A stretch of DNA of 64,000 bases, taken from NCBI GenBank assembly GCA_014281115.1, contig JACONQ010000008.1, positions 2,294,001 to 2,358,000 of the forward strand. The letters run 5' to 3'. This document shows, one piece after another, positions 38,316-49,087 of this stretch. The translations under genes and the position numbers were made by a program. Each line of letters starts with the position of its first letter. Within the stretch, counting starts at the first letter, position 1. Under the pieces are notes generated by a model that saw only the letters and a program-made list of their open reading frames with translations, was not told where the DNA came from and did not search any database. The stretch is from Laburnicola sp. R22_1 (taxonomy: Eukaryota; Ascomycota; Dothideomycetes; Pleosporales; Didymosphaeriaceae).

Positions 38316-38690
38316 TCACAGCACCTCCCCAAAAACCCCCCCAAAAACCCACACCCCGACCAACGCCCCCACCCTCCACTTCCACCTTCCCCCCCTCCTC
38401 GCAGCCGCACTCCCCACCCCGACCCCAACATTAAAGCACCGAAACGCCTCCCCCTCCCCATCATACCGCCCCATGTTCTCCTCCAAGCAGCGCTGCGCAC
38501 TCCCCGCGTTGTCCGTCGTGCAGTACAAGTAGCAGTCGTTCGTGGCGTACGTGCGGATGGGGTGGATGTGCCCGTTGCAGCAGGTGTCGAGGAGGGTGGT
38601 GTTGGAGCCGCCTATGGGGACGGCGCAGGAAGGGGTGGTTGTTGGGGGTGTAGGGAGGCGGAGGGCGGGCATGCAGATTGGGGGGGCCAT
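38316..38690 (-). CDS. Small cysteine-rich, probably membrane-anchored protein
   Basis: A 124-residue reading if the ATG at 38690 is used; the frame remains open to an ATG at 38966. The core has the spacing S-C-A-V-P, D-T-C-C-N-G-H, D-C-Y-L-Y-C, R-C-L-E-E-N, R-C-F-N-V-G, which I recognise as a pattern in small fungal secreted proteins of unknown function. The tail is hydrophobic (W-R-V-G-A-L-V-G-V-W-V-F-G-G-V-F) and could be a GPI-anchor signal or a membrane segment. I do not see a convincing signal peptide directly after either ATG, so a first exon may be missing. The function is unknown. Confidence 0.6.
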   Translation of the reverse strand: MAPPICMPALRLPTPPTTTPSCAVPIGGSNTTLLDTCCNGHIHPIRTYATNDCYLYCTTDNAGSAQRCLEENMGRYDGEGEAFRCFNVGVGVGSAAARRGGRWKWRVGALVGVWVFGGVFGEVL

Positions 38691-40174
38691 TGGTGGGGTA
38701 TTTGTTGTGGATGGGTGGTTGGTTGGTTGGGCTGTTGTGATGAATGCCTGGAGGTTGAGGATGGATAGGTGTGGTATCGGTTTTTGATGGGATAGAACAG
38801 AGACGTAGGTTTGCGGAGTAGATAGAGACGCTGGAAATGTTTTTTTTCTTTGAAGATGGAGACTTGGACTTGGGAGATGGATGAAAGTGAGGGAGGGATA
38901 TCGCCGATTGTGATGCCTTTTATTCTTTTCTTTCTTTCTTGGTCGGAGGAAAGTTGCTCCCTCCAAGCAATCGAGTAGAGCCGTCGTGCGAGAAAACCAA
39001 AAAAGCTACTTCTTGGTCCAGGATGGAAAAAAAAAGCTCAGCCTCGCGTTGGTTGGTATCAAGTCAAGTCAAGACAGGACAAGAGAAGAGAAGCTCAGGC
39101 ACCGCAAAGAGCTATCTCAAGCGTTGGTCAATTCGTCGTATCGTATCGTATCGTATCGTCGTGAAGTCGTAGAAGGTAGAAAGTACGTACAGAACCAAAG
39201 AGAGAGAGAAAGAAAGAAAGAAGAGTACCTTAGGTATGCTCCCTTCTAACCGCACCGCACCCACGCCGCAAGACCAAAATCAAAACACACAATCCCGCAT
39301 CATAGCTACACCGCATTACCGCTCCAACTCAACCCAACACGGCTCTCCTACAAGAATAGATGCGCGTCTTAGTGTGCTTTTTTTTGGGACGATGGGGTAA
39401 GCGCCTGCCTTGCCTGAGTCGGAGCGAAACGGCTGCGCCACACGATCGGTTGGCTGGCACGGCTTGCGAGGGTAAGCGCCAGGAATGGTTTGCATTGCAT
39501 TGCATTGCATCGTCTGGATTCGCATATCTATCTTGCGTGTGCGCGTGTTTGAAACATTGTCTTGTCTGCGATGGGGTAGTGAGTAGGGTACTCGGGTTAA
39601 ATATAGGCAGTCGTGCGGCGCCGTGTAGAAGGCTTATTGTGGGTGCGGGTGTTGTTGTTGATGTTGATACTACACGTCCTTAGCCTTCAGGTTGTTTCAA
39701 ATTTTGAAATTCTGCATGAAAGACTGCTGTTGATCCCATCAATCCAGTCTAGCAAGCTTGCGCTTATTTTCCGTCCCACAGTCCTCTAAGCGTAATATCC
39801 TCTCCAGACCCGAAAGATATAGATCACAGTCTTCTTGACGTCGGATCAAAGCTCCAAACCACCAGCTACAAAGACACCCAACTCTAGGGCATTTAAAAAG
39901 CGCTAGCTAGCAGTCACACCACACGACAAAGTCCGCAATGCGTCTAGTCATCAACACCTTCATCGACCATACATACACGCTATAAAACGAGCAGACAGCT
40001 TTCCCTTACAGCGTTGTACCGTATACCAAAAGGTCTGCGATGTTTCTCTTCCAGATAAAACGAGCAGACACAGTGATGGCATGCCCAACCCACAACAACA
40101 ATAACAGCCAACATCAACCCAACCAACACCATCACATCCCACTCACAAACCACAAAGCCACCCCCATGCACCCC
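38691..40174. other. Gene-poor interval with simple repeats
   Basis: No gene is supported over about 1.5 kb. It holds a TATCG pentamer run (39137-39159), a purine run of GA/GAAA units (39198-39225) and short repeats of gcatt near 39493. It lies upstream of the small Cys-rich gene and downstream of the ARMH3-like gene. Confidence 0.5.
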
Positions 40175-42405
40175 TCACCGCTCCTCCCTCAACCCCTTCG
40201 CATCCTCCACCGCCACCCTCGCAATCCTCTTCACCACCGACTTAAAATCCGCCTCCCTAAACCTCTCCCACCGATCCAAGCCCTCCCCCGCCTCAATCGA
40301 AAGCGTCTCATACCCCTGCTTAATCACACTACTCACCTCCCTAGGACTCAAATGCTTGCTCTTCGAACCCCCCTCTTTCCCCTCAAGGAGCGCATGATAA
40401 TGCGCCGAGACATTGACGAGCGTCTGCATGGACGAGGAGCCAGCGAGGCCAAAGGCGTCGCGGAACTTGGTGAGGATGTCGCCCGTTTCGACGAGCTTGT
40501 AGAAGAGGTCGTCGTAAGCTGCGGGGTCCGGGAGGAAGTTTTCGCCGCTGGAGAGCGCAAAGGCGAGGAGGTTGACGAGGAGGTCGACCATTTCCGAGGA
40601 GCGGTGGAGAGAGCGTATGTCGTTGACGTACGTGGTTAGGAAGCGGACGAAGGAGAGGAGAGATCGCCACACTTCGGACCAGTGGTACGTGATGCGCACC
40701 TTGGCTCTGCTAAGGTAGGAGAGAAGCCGAAGGAGAACGCCGAGGGAGAGCCTAACGGGCATTAGCTTTGACTTGCGAGGATACCGGGGAACTTGCCTGT
40801 AGAAGTCGACATCTAGTCGCCGTCGCAGGTTGTGGTTGATGCCGTCTATTACGAGATCTATGATGACGGACGCTGCTGTCCGCTCGCCTCTTACGAGAGG
40901 CAGAAAAGGTTGTCGTTGCCGGCATAACCGCACCGCAAGCTTGTGTTCCTCGCTACACAACCGTTTCACCAGCGACTGGTCCTCGACAAGGATCTGCAAT
41001 ACAAAGAGGCTGAGATTAGTGTACAGGGCCGCTCTTTGGGAGCGGTGCGCGTGTTGGAAAAGATATGAGGTCAAGGAGAGAAAGGCGCTAAACGGCGAAG
41101 TGTCGCCCTTGTTCTGCGGTTCCGTCGATACAAGATTGAAGCAGAAAACCTTGTTCGCGTTCGCAAAGTCGTACGTCGACAGAAGCACGCCCATTTCTGG
41201 TCCGGGTCTGAGAGAGCAGTGAGCAAGGTTCGTTTATTTTGCGCCAACGCTACATACAGTGTTGCAAACAACGACTTGCTTTCCTCCGCGCTCGGCGTCG
41301 GGGTCGACGGTCTCGACGCAGGCGCCAGTATCCCCAGTCCAATGTAGTTCAACGTCGACCCCAGCGACCAGCCTTCGGGCATGTCGTCCTGCACCGCTAC
41401 ATAGGCGTCCCTCAAACCTATGCACGTGTCCCCAAAGCTTGTGATGATCTTCTGTATAATGGCGTCGTTTACAAAATCGTCGAGCCGTAACCTATACGGA
41501 TTCTGGAACTCGAATTTGTTGTAGTTGACCAGCAGACCCAGGAGGTAGAAGGCCGGTAGCACCTGTGCGCTGTCCTCGCAATCTTGGATGTACTTCATCA
41601 ACGAGGGGAACAGATCCCGGTGTGTAAAGTAGGAGGGTAGCACGGTCAGGAACCCGGCAGCGGTTATCGAGAGCGTGGTGCGAACGGCCTTGAGGCGCAA
41701 GGGTACTGTCCGTGTGTGTCAGCGCATCGCTCTGTGCGTCTATCCCAGCCGGCATACTGTTCCTCCCATTCCGAATCACCATGTCCAGCGCACCGACAAA
41801 GTCGGCCATGACGGCATCTGCCTCGTGGAGGCCCGCCAGCACGGAAATAATATCGGAGCTCGGATTCGTGTACTTTTTGGTCAGGGCAGCATCTAGAAAT
41901 ACCGTCAAGGTCTGGCCGGTAAGCCAGCGCATAGAGCGTCGAGTGCAGGCAGCATACCTCGAGCGCAACCTCGTCCGAGGGCGCAACGGCCTGCTTTATC
42001 CGCGCGATGGCACGGCGGAACAGCTGCTGCGAATGCTCCTGCAGGTGCAGCATCTCGTCGGGCGGAAGGGCGCCCAGGATGCGCTTGAAGCCCGCATGGT
42101 CCGGCCGGTGCAAGAAGAACTCTTCCCAGAAGCCGTCGGAGAGCTCCACGTCCTCGTCTTCTTCCTGTAGTGTCTTTCAGCAAGCTGCGCGGCCGGCCGG
42201 GCACCATACGCACGCGGAAGAGGGTTTCGTAGAGATGGATGATCTTGGGCTGGAACGTCTCTGGGCGCGAGACCTGCGTGAGCGGCGAGGGCTCCATGGC
42301 GGGCACTTGGGCAGGACGGGCCTGGGCTGGCGGTGCGGGAGAGCTGGAGAGCTTTGGAGCTTTGGAGCTGTGCGGTGCTGTTGGACGTGTTTGGCTTTGC
42401 GACAT
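40175..42405 (-). CDS. ARMH3-like (DUF1741, UPF0588) armadillo-like protein
   Basis: Six exons read from right to left: 42405-42214, 42164-41958, 41911-41758, 41705-41258, 41207-40797 and 40751-40175, giving 662 residues. All junctions keep frame. The sequence Y-H-W-S-E-V-W-R-S-L-L-S-F-x-R-F-L-T-T-Y in the last exon is characteristic of the DUF1741 family, which includes human ARMH3 (C10orf76) and a fission yeast UPF0588 membrane protein. ARMH3 binds PI4KB and supports Golgi PI4P; whether the fungal protein does this is inference. The N-terminus is Ser/Pro/Ala-rich. The last intron (40752-40796) starts GC rather than GT, is 45 nt long and has no stop in frame, so the unspliced message would also be translatable. 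Confidence 0.88.
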
Positions 42406-42560
42406 GGCCAGAATAAGTGGCTAGGGCCAGCCTGCGCGCAAGGCGCCACGACACAACCTCATTCCGTCACACCCTGTTGCGGGGCAGCCGCATGGTATAT
42501 CCCAAAAACAACCACAGTAAAATAGCCCAGCTCTAAAAAAGAATAAGAAAATCACCCATC
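42406..42560. promoter_or_regulatory. Divergent promoter between ARMH3-like and NRK genes
   Basis: Only 155 bp separate the two start codons, so the genes must share or overlap control regions. I do not recognise a specific binding site. Confidence 0.5.
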
Positions 42561-43322
42561 ATGACAGAACCCATCCTCCTTGTCGCCATCTCAGGCCCCT
42601 CGTCCTCGGGCAAAACAACCCTCTCCCGCCTCCTCCGCGACATCTTCCCACCCCACCAAACCACCATCCTCCACCTCGACGACTTCTACCACACCGACAC
42701 CGCCATCCCCGTCAAAAACGGCGTCCAAGACTGGGACTGCCAAGAATCCCTCAACCTCCCCCAGCTGCATTCCACCCTTGCCTATATCAAAGAGCACGGC
42801 AAATCGCCCCCGGATTTTGTGTCCAAGGAGGACCAGAACAGCGTGGGAGAGCACGGCGTCCCCGAGAAAGAGATTGCACGGCTGAGGGAGAAACTAAGGA
42901 CCTTGGTGGCGGAGACGCGGTGGAAGAGGCGCATATGCATTGTAGACGGCTTCTTGCTGTTTAGTGAGGGGATGAGAGGGGTAAGGGAATTGTTTGATGT
43001 ACGCCTGTTTTTGAGGACGAGTTATGCGACTGCGAAGAGGAGGCGCGAAGCGAGGAGCGGTTATGTAACGTTGGAGGGCTTTTGGGAGGATCCGCCGGGC
43101 TATGTGGATCAGATTGTGTGGCCCAATTATGTCCAGGATCATAAGTTTCTTTTTGTGCATGGTGATGTTGAGGGAGACTTGGATGCGAAGGTGTCTAAGG
43201 AGATTGGCATCGAGGGAATGCCGAGGGAGGCCGAGGAGAACATGGGGAGGTGCTTGGACTGGGCTGTGGGGGTGCTGGAGAGGGTAATCAAAGGCGCCGT
43301 GGACGAGAGCCCTGAGTCATAA
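42561..43322 (+). CDS. NRK1: Nicotinamide riboside kinase
   Basis: Single-exon gene of 253 residues, slightly longer than yeast and human NRK. It phosphorylates nicotinamide riboside to nicotinamide mononucleotide in NAD+ salvage. The P-loop G-P-S-S-S-G-K-T (residues 12-19) follows the first beta strand. H-L-D-D-F-Y (38-43) and Q-D-W-D-C-Q-E-S-L (about 59-67) match the substrate-binding and D-W-D-x-P-E-S family signatures, here with Gln for Pro. The start is the first ATG after an AT-rich leader. The C-terminal part is less conserved. Uridine kinase is the nearest alternative family, but the D-W-D motif favours NRK. Confidence 0.92.
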   Translation: MTEPILLVAISGPSSSGKTTLSRLLRDIFPPHQTTILHLDDFYHTDTAIPVKNGVQDWDCQESLNLPQLHSTLAYIKEHGKSPPDFVSKEDQNSVGEHGVPEKEIARLREKLRTLVAETRWKRRICIVDGFLLFSEGMRGVRELFDVRLFLRTSYATAKRRREARSGYVTLEGFWEDPPGYVDQIVWPNYVQDHKFLFVHGDVEGDLDAKVSKEIGIEGMPREAEENMGRCLDWAVGVLERVIKGAVDESPES

Positions 43323-43691
43323 CCTAGATGTGTTTTGCGAATAGAAAGAGGAATAGACGGAAGGAGCAGGAATTTGAGGAACCCAGAATTCATTTTACCG
43401 TATTGATCAAACCGCAACTGATCGCCGCGCAGAAAGAAGATACCTGACCGTGATGAGCTAACCAAACCACATCCTGTCTCGCCTGGGCGCCTCGAAATGG
43501 GATATAGGGTTGCAATGTATACTCCGCCGAGATGCAGCAAAGAGATAACATGAAAGGATCAGAGAGACCGAAAGGTTACCGAGACGTCTGTTCAGAGTCG
43601 ATGCTGAGATGCAGCTTACACAATTAGCGGCGGTAGATTCACCTTGTTACTGGAAATACATACCCGTTCAGCTCAAGTGCCAACAGCGCGT
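43323..43691. other. Convergent 3' region between NRK and eaf3
   Basis: Both flanking genes end here. I see no coding signal in these 370 bp. Confidence 0.5.
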
Positions 43692-45019
43692 CTAGGTGCT
43701 CGTCTTGACCTTCTCAATATACGCCTGTCCAGGGCTCTCGTAAGTGGATTGGAAGAAGGCCGTCACCTGTGGTTCCTTCTGGAGCCAGTGCGTCATGGCG
43801 CCAAGCTCCTCACGCAGCCTGTTGACGGCCTGGACATCCATATTGGTTTGCGCGATTAGCTCTGGCATGGAGACTGATTCATGTCAGTACAAGAGAATTC
43901 TACGTGATGCGAAGGGCGTGGTGACTTGCCGAAGAGACGTAGCAGGTGCTCGCCACCATAGATATCCGACATGGTCTTGCCAGCGAGGTCCGAAGTGGGG
44001 CTCTCGATTTGCTGATGGATTTCGTAGAACTGCTCCCTCTCGAAGCGGTAGAGAAGGATGCGCCCAAGGCTCTTGTTGAAATACTCCTTCAGGCCTTGGA
44101 TGACCTCCTCGAGGATGTCCCTCTCCGCGCTGTTCCGCGTGCCTGATGCTGTTGCATAGGCGAAGTACTCATCCAAGATGACGCCAGCAGGTTTCTTCGA
44201 CGGCAACGCCACGAGCTGCAGAGACTTGGTGATGTTCTCCCAGTCATCAACCAGAAGGCTCTTCAGCCTGTCAGGCATGATGATCCGAACAGCACTGCGG
44301 CTCTGGAACACCTCCTCCTGCATATGATCAGCAAGGGCGCGTGATGGATAGTAAATACAAGAATCACAGGTCGTAGACGCTGCAGCAGACGTGGGTTGGA
44401 GACACTCACCTTCTCAAGCTCCTGGTCACGCATGCGTTTCTGGCCTCGGGGTCCGGCGGCTTGGACTGGTGTTGAACGCTCCTCACTTCCGCGAGCTGAG
44501 TCTTGAACCTTCTTTTTGGCAGGTGCGGCTTGGGCTCGCTGCGCGCGCTGCTGCTCAAGCACTGCGTGCCGTAACTGGTTGGACAATTCTCGGTTCTCTG
44601 GGGTGAATTTGCGAAGACGATCCTCCTGCACCCAGTCGTCCCAGCTGCCGTGTGTTAGAATCGATTCAAAGCAAGTAGCAGGACTGTATGGGGCGCAAAG
44701 TGCAGATTGGGGAGCGTGGGGCAAAGATTGGGGCAGCACTGTGGAAGTGGTTGAAGTAAAGCAAAGGTGCGTGAGAGGGGCAAACGAAAGGCCGATACAG
44801 CAACGACAAAACAGGCAAACGCGGCCGTGAGCAAGCGAAGGTGACTTACGTATTCTTCCATCCCTTGTAGTGCACCTTGTACTGAAAGCCGTTCTTCTTC
44901 TCGTCGCCGTCGAGCGGCTGCACTTCAATCACCTTGGCCTCGTACATGAGCTCATGGTGAAAGCAAAGTGCCTTTTCGTCCTTTTTGAACTGCGGCTCCG
45001 GAGCCTGTGCTGGAGCCAT
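43692..45019 (-). CDS. EAF3: Eaf3/MRG15 chromatin protein (chromodomain plus MRG)
   Basis: Four exons, right to left: 45019-44850, 44644-44410, 44317-43930 and 43873-43692, giving 324 residues. An N-terminal chromo barrel ends H-Y-K-G-W-K-N-T-W-D-D-W-V, split by the 205 bp first intron. A basic Ala/Gln/Lys linker follows. The MRG domain takes up the rest: D-D-W-E-N-I-T near its start, G-G-E-H-L-L-R-L-F-V, and P-E-L-I-A-Q-T near the end. Eaf3 recruits the NuA4 acetyltransferase and the Rpd3S deacetylase to methylated H3K36. The third intron (43874-43929) starts GC (gcaagt); this is the only junction that restores L-F-V-S-M-P-E-L. Confidence 0.93.
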
Positions 45020-45455
45020 GTCTGCGATGGGGTGCTGAGGCTGATACAGACAAAAGTGAAGGGAAGCTGAAGCAGTCCAGGTGTAGGGGCGCTCCTCACG
45101 ACCACAGCGCGCGCTCCGAGCACAGTGAGGCGCACCGAGCCGTCCAAATGTGCCAAACGCTTGTATCTGACTTGGCGGATCGAGAAGTACCGATGAAATA
45201 GGTGGTGAATGGCCTGCGATCTGATGGCTTCTGTAGAGGTGCCGTGACTGTTCACGGGAGTTTTCATGGCATATGCTCTCAGCACGGGCCTTGGACGCGA
45301 CGACGCGCCGGACAGGCATTCTATCAGCCCTACGGCACCGACGCCCCCACCCCCACAGGAAGGCGCCGCTCTTGCGCATGCTTGATTGAGGTTTTGTAAA
45401 CACAGGCGCGTCGTCCCCTCTTCCTCCCTTTGCCTCCACGGCGTCCCCCCAAGCC
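45020..45455. promoter_or_regulatory. Divergent promoter between eaf3 and the Cnl2 gene
   Basis: 436 bp separate the two start codons. No conserved regulatory motif is recognised; the open frames found here on both strands are chance. Confidence 0.4.
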
Positions 45456-46079
45456 ATGCCGTCCTACGAAGCCAAGGTGCTCTCCGACTTCCTCGTCGCG
45501 CCCGCGTCCCTGCGCGACTTCATGACGCTGCGCCAATTCACCGACATCTTCCCCAAGGGCCATCGCACGAACCCAGCCATCAAGGAGCTGTACCGCGAGC
45601 TCTACTCCCTGCGCGAGCGCGACATCGAAGCTGTCCGCCAGGACATTGCCGACGAGGTCAAGCGGTCGAAGCGGCTGAAGCGCGACTACGCCCGGGAGCG
45701 CCGCCAGATGGACGAGGCCAATGTCGCTGGACTGAACCCTATTGCACTCCAGATGGAGGCCGAGGCGAGTCAGTATCCTGCCATCTTCACTCCCTCCTCT
45801 GACGCTCCTCAGCTTTCCCGTGACCGGCGCAAGAAACCACACTCGCTCCAGACTGTCCACGCCAGTATGGAAGACGCATGCGAGAGCCTCGAAGCACAGA
45901 TTGCCGAAATGGAGGAAGAGAACCGCGCCGCCTTGCGCGAAGTTCAGGACACTGTCGGCGCTCTCAGCGACCTACGACACGGCCGCTTTGCGCAGACCGC
46001 CAGTGGAGAGCATCTTGGGGAAGAAGTGCTCGCTACACTGAAGCGGTTGGAGGCTGTGTGCGCAGAGCCAGGGGGTTGA
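45456..46079 (+). CDS. Cnl2/Nkp2-family kinetochore subunit
   Basis: Single-exon gene of 207 residues. The N-terminal region (E-A-K-V-L-S-D-F-L-V-A-P-A-S-L, then F-T-D-I-F-P and L-Y-R-E-L) matches the Cnl2/Nkp2 family, subunits of the inner kinetochore Sim4/COMA (CCAN) complex at centromeres. The rest is strongly charged and helical, with likely coiled coils at residues 50-90 and 130-175. The start codon is preceded by a C-rich leader typical of fungal genes. The family match is by pattern, so confidence is good rather than complete. Confidence 0.82.
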   Translation: MPSYEAKVLSDFLVAPASLRDFMTLRQFTDIFPKGHRTNPAIKELYRELYSLRERDIEAVRQDIADEVKRSKRLKRDYARERRQMDEANVAGLNPIALQMEAEASQYPAIFTPSSDAPQLSRDRRKKPHSLQTVHASMEDACESLEAQIAEMEEENRAALREVQDTVGALSDLRHGRFAQTASGEHLGEEVLATLKRLEAVCAEPGG

Positions 46080-46918
46080 GCTGGCGCAGATGGTTTCCAA
46101 GACAGCACCTTGCTGTGAGCGCCGTTACGGTGCAGCCGGTGGCTCATTCGGAACTTGCCGCACGATTGAGTTGGCCATGGCACTCTCATGGCAATTCATG
46201 ATTGAGCTGCATACACTATTGTCCTCTGCAACGCTGACCTATCTCACACATCGTCCTTTATGGACCAGTTTGACGCCTGAGCTCTATGATAGTCCCATGT
46301 GGCCGTGCCGAAATTCTCGCTTTGCCGATGGATTTCCTGCCCCTAAGGCGGTACTCTTGTGGCATCGCGAAGGACCTTCATCAAGCTTGCATACATAAAC
46401 TACAACGTGCAGGCACCTTCAAATTGTGGTTTCTCCGCACTGCGCGAGCCACTGAATTATGTAATGTTCCGCATACCGCATCGGGCAATGCGACAACTGT
46501 TCCGCCAATCATCGACTTCCGGTCCGTACCACCCGTCAGTTTATCCACACGTCTTGGCACCTCGCTCTTGCTGTTCGTCTCCCACAGCGTTGCATCATGG
46601 AAAATCTCGAATGGTCAGACGAATTCCTCTTATTCTCTTTGCAAAATGTGCTCGTTACGGCCACTATGTTCCCGTCATCAGGTCGAGACCATTATATCAC
46701 TAGCTCGTCGCCTTCTGCGATTGGTCGGACGCCGAGCCAATTAATATATATGAACAGCCTCAATATTAGGTGCATAGTGATCAGTCGTTAAGGTCTACCA
46801 AGACAGGTGACTCTAGTGTACCGTCTATACGTGGCCAGAAGAGATCGCCGAGCTTGATAAATGGCCTTCTGGAACAATCGTACAAGACGTCCGTCGTCCT
46901 CAACTTCAGATCATCATT
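46080..46918. other. Intergenic region
   Basis: No gene is supported. Open frames up to about 150 codons here overlap one another and show no family features. It should contain the promoter of the GH5-like gene. Confidence 0.5.
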
Positions 46919-49087
46919 ATGTACCTGTCAAGGCTTATTGCATCCCTGTTATCGGCCACTACGCTAAGTAAGATTGCGGCGGCTGATCTAAGGATTACAG
47001 CAGACAATCATTCGTTCGGTGGCGTCAACTTCCCTCAATTGCAATTTCTAGAGCCCACGTATCGGGACGAGGTCATTCGAGCCATCGTCAAGACAAATGC
47101 GAGAGTCATTCGATTGTTCAGTAAGCTACCAATTGTGAAACTCATTCCTTATCATTAGCTAATAATGCTTAGTTCGAGGGGATGAGCACCATAGTGATGT
47201 ACGGAACCTCTTTATGTGTTTTACGTTCCGCACTCTAATTGTCCCAGCCTGAACCGAATGTTGGCGACTTCGATAGAGCTTTACTGAACCAGTTCGATGA
47301 CACATTGGCTGCTATCCATCGAATTTCGAAAGGTTCGTGTTATGCTTCTTGTCCCAAGGACTGCTAACGACGTCGTCAGGCCAGCTCAAAGTCATCATCG
47401 CACCACATGACTCGCACGCTCTTCGAGGTTCAAATGATGTACCCTGCGATGCATACTGTAAAAAGTTAGGCGGCGCCTTTCTCGACTTTTATAGCATGGA
47501 AGAATGTGCGTCTTCCCTCTGTTGTGTCCATGATATGCATGATGACTCTGACACACATCAGACCGAACGTATTACAAGACTCGCTTAGAAGTTTTCTTCA
47601 GGCACTATGGCTCTAAAAACTTTGGAGGTAGGCCATGGGCCGAACTGAATGAGACCATACTGGTATGTGGCGGAACATACTATGACGACGTGCATTTAAA
47701 TGCTGAGAACAGATAGGGAGTTGACGTCCAAAACCAACCTTGGGCCGGGATTTGGCCTATACCGGCAGGCGAGCCATGGCTTTGCGATATTGCTACGCAC
47801 CTCAAAGACGGGTTAGGTCTTGGGGAAAATAACATTGCCGTCATTACCGGGGGCATTTCCGGAGCGCAAACAGCAGGCGGCATTCAAAACTTCCCCGACT
47901 CTGCATTCAATTGCCCGGCCGTTGATGTGATAGGTATTCATGGCTACTTTGCGCAAGGCGAAGAAACAGCAGGCACTCCGTGGGCGAAGATGTTCCTTCC
48001 TGGTGATACGTTGACTGGCCGCGCTCTCGATAGCAAGCTGCTCCTCGTGGAAGAGTGGTCATATGTGAACACTGAACTGGGCTTGAACTACAAGAAACAA
48101 GCTATTTTCGACCAAGGAAATGCGCTCAACTACCGTGGCATCCCCTGGGTAAGCCTCTCCTCGTGACATCATTCGATTGCTCATGCTGTGTAGATATACT
48201 CGCACCTCACGTTCAAAGACGAGGGCAACACGCCCAAGGTCAGCATAATACGTGAAGCACGCTTCGCCATCGGTGCCCTTGCCGACGTCCTCACCCGCGC
48301 CTTCAGATCGCGCTCCAACTTCAGTTGGTCCAAGTACCTCCCTCCACCTCCAGGAGGCCTCTCCAACTTGACCGTTCTCCCTCTGAACCCCTACATCCCC
48401 GAGCAAAGCCTCTGTACTTTTGGCTGCGAAGGTCATCTCTGCGACGCCCCCGACGGCTGCCGCCCCGACCTCATGTGCAAAAACAGCATCTGCCAGCAAC
48501 CCTCCGACTCTCAGCCCGGAAAAGCAGGCGATGCCTGCAACAGCAAACAACCATGCCTCGAGCATCTTCAATGCGTCGACAAAATCTGCCAACAATGCGA
48601 GGCGCGACCCACGATCCCCAATCCCGACCCCCGAAAATTCACACCCGCCAACTCCATCAACGCCCAATGCCACCTCGACACGACGGACCCCTTCCGCGCG
48701 CGGCCCCTCTGTACCCTCCCCTCGTCCCACAACCCCCGCGGAAACCCCTGCACCAACGCGAAAAACTGCGACGCCAATGAGTACTGCGACTGGGGTCTCT
48801 GCAAGCGCTGCACCGAAGGCTGCCTCGGCATGAAGTGCCGCAGCAACAACAAGTGCAAGACAGGCTTCTGCAATATGCACGGCCGATGCGCTTACCCTGG
48901 GAAGCCGAAGGTACTGTTTGGGCCGGGAAGTAGTCAGAGGGGGACGACGAAGGATAGGAGGGGGCCGGGGTGGAATGTTGGGGCGTCGAAGGGGGAGGGG
49001 AGGGGCCCGAATAAGGTGCGGGATGAGGCGATGAGGATTCATATTCCGAAGGAGGAGGTTGTTGCTACGGCTGCTGTGACAGGGTGA
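46919..49087 (+). CDS. Secreted GH5-like protein with Cys-rich C-terminal region
   Basis: Seven exons: 46919-47120, 47174-47199, 47248-47332, 47380-47505, 47562-47662, 47717-48148 and 48194-49087, giving 621 residues with all phases consistent. A signal peptide (M-Y-L-S-R-L-I-A-S-L-L-S) leads into a cellulase-superfamily barrel: F-G-G-V-N-F near its start and R-V-I-R-L-F. The usual N-E-P acid/base motif reads N-Q-P (Q187). L-L-L-V-E-E-W (E292/E293) fits the nucleophile strand. From about residue 375 come many cysteines, spaced like small disulfide-rich modules (C-D-A-P-D-G-C, Y-C-D-W-G-L-C-K-R-C). The last 50 residues are basic and Gly-rich. A mannan or glucan hydrolase origin is likely, but activity is uncertain. 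Confidence 0.82.

Noticed and set aside
37930..38532. 200-codon plus-strand open frame
   Set aside because: The second half is low-complexity Pro/Thr sequence antisense to the Cys-rich gene, and the first half has no recognisable features.
39137..39225. Short tandem units considered as a CRISPR-like or telomeric array
   Set aside because: The units are perfect pentamers and GA runs without spacers, so they are ordinary microsatellites.
46286..46744. 152-codon open frame between the Cnl2 gene and the GH5-like gene
   Set aside because: There is no family similarity and no codon structure; a second frame over the same bases is nearly as long.
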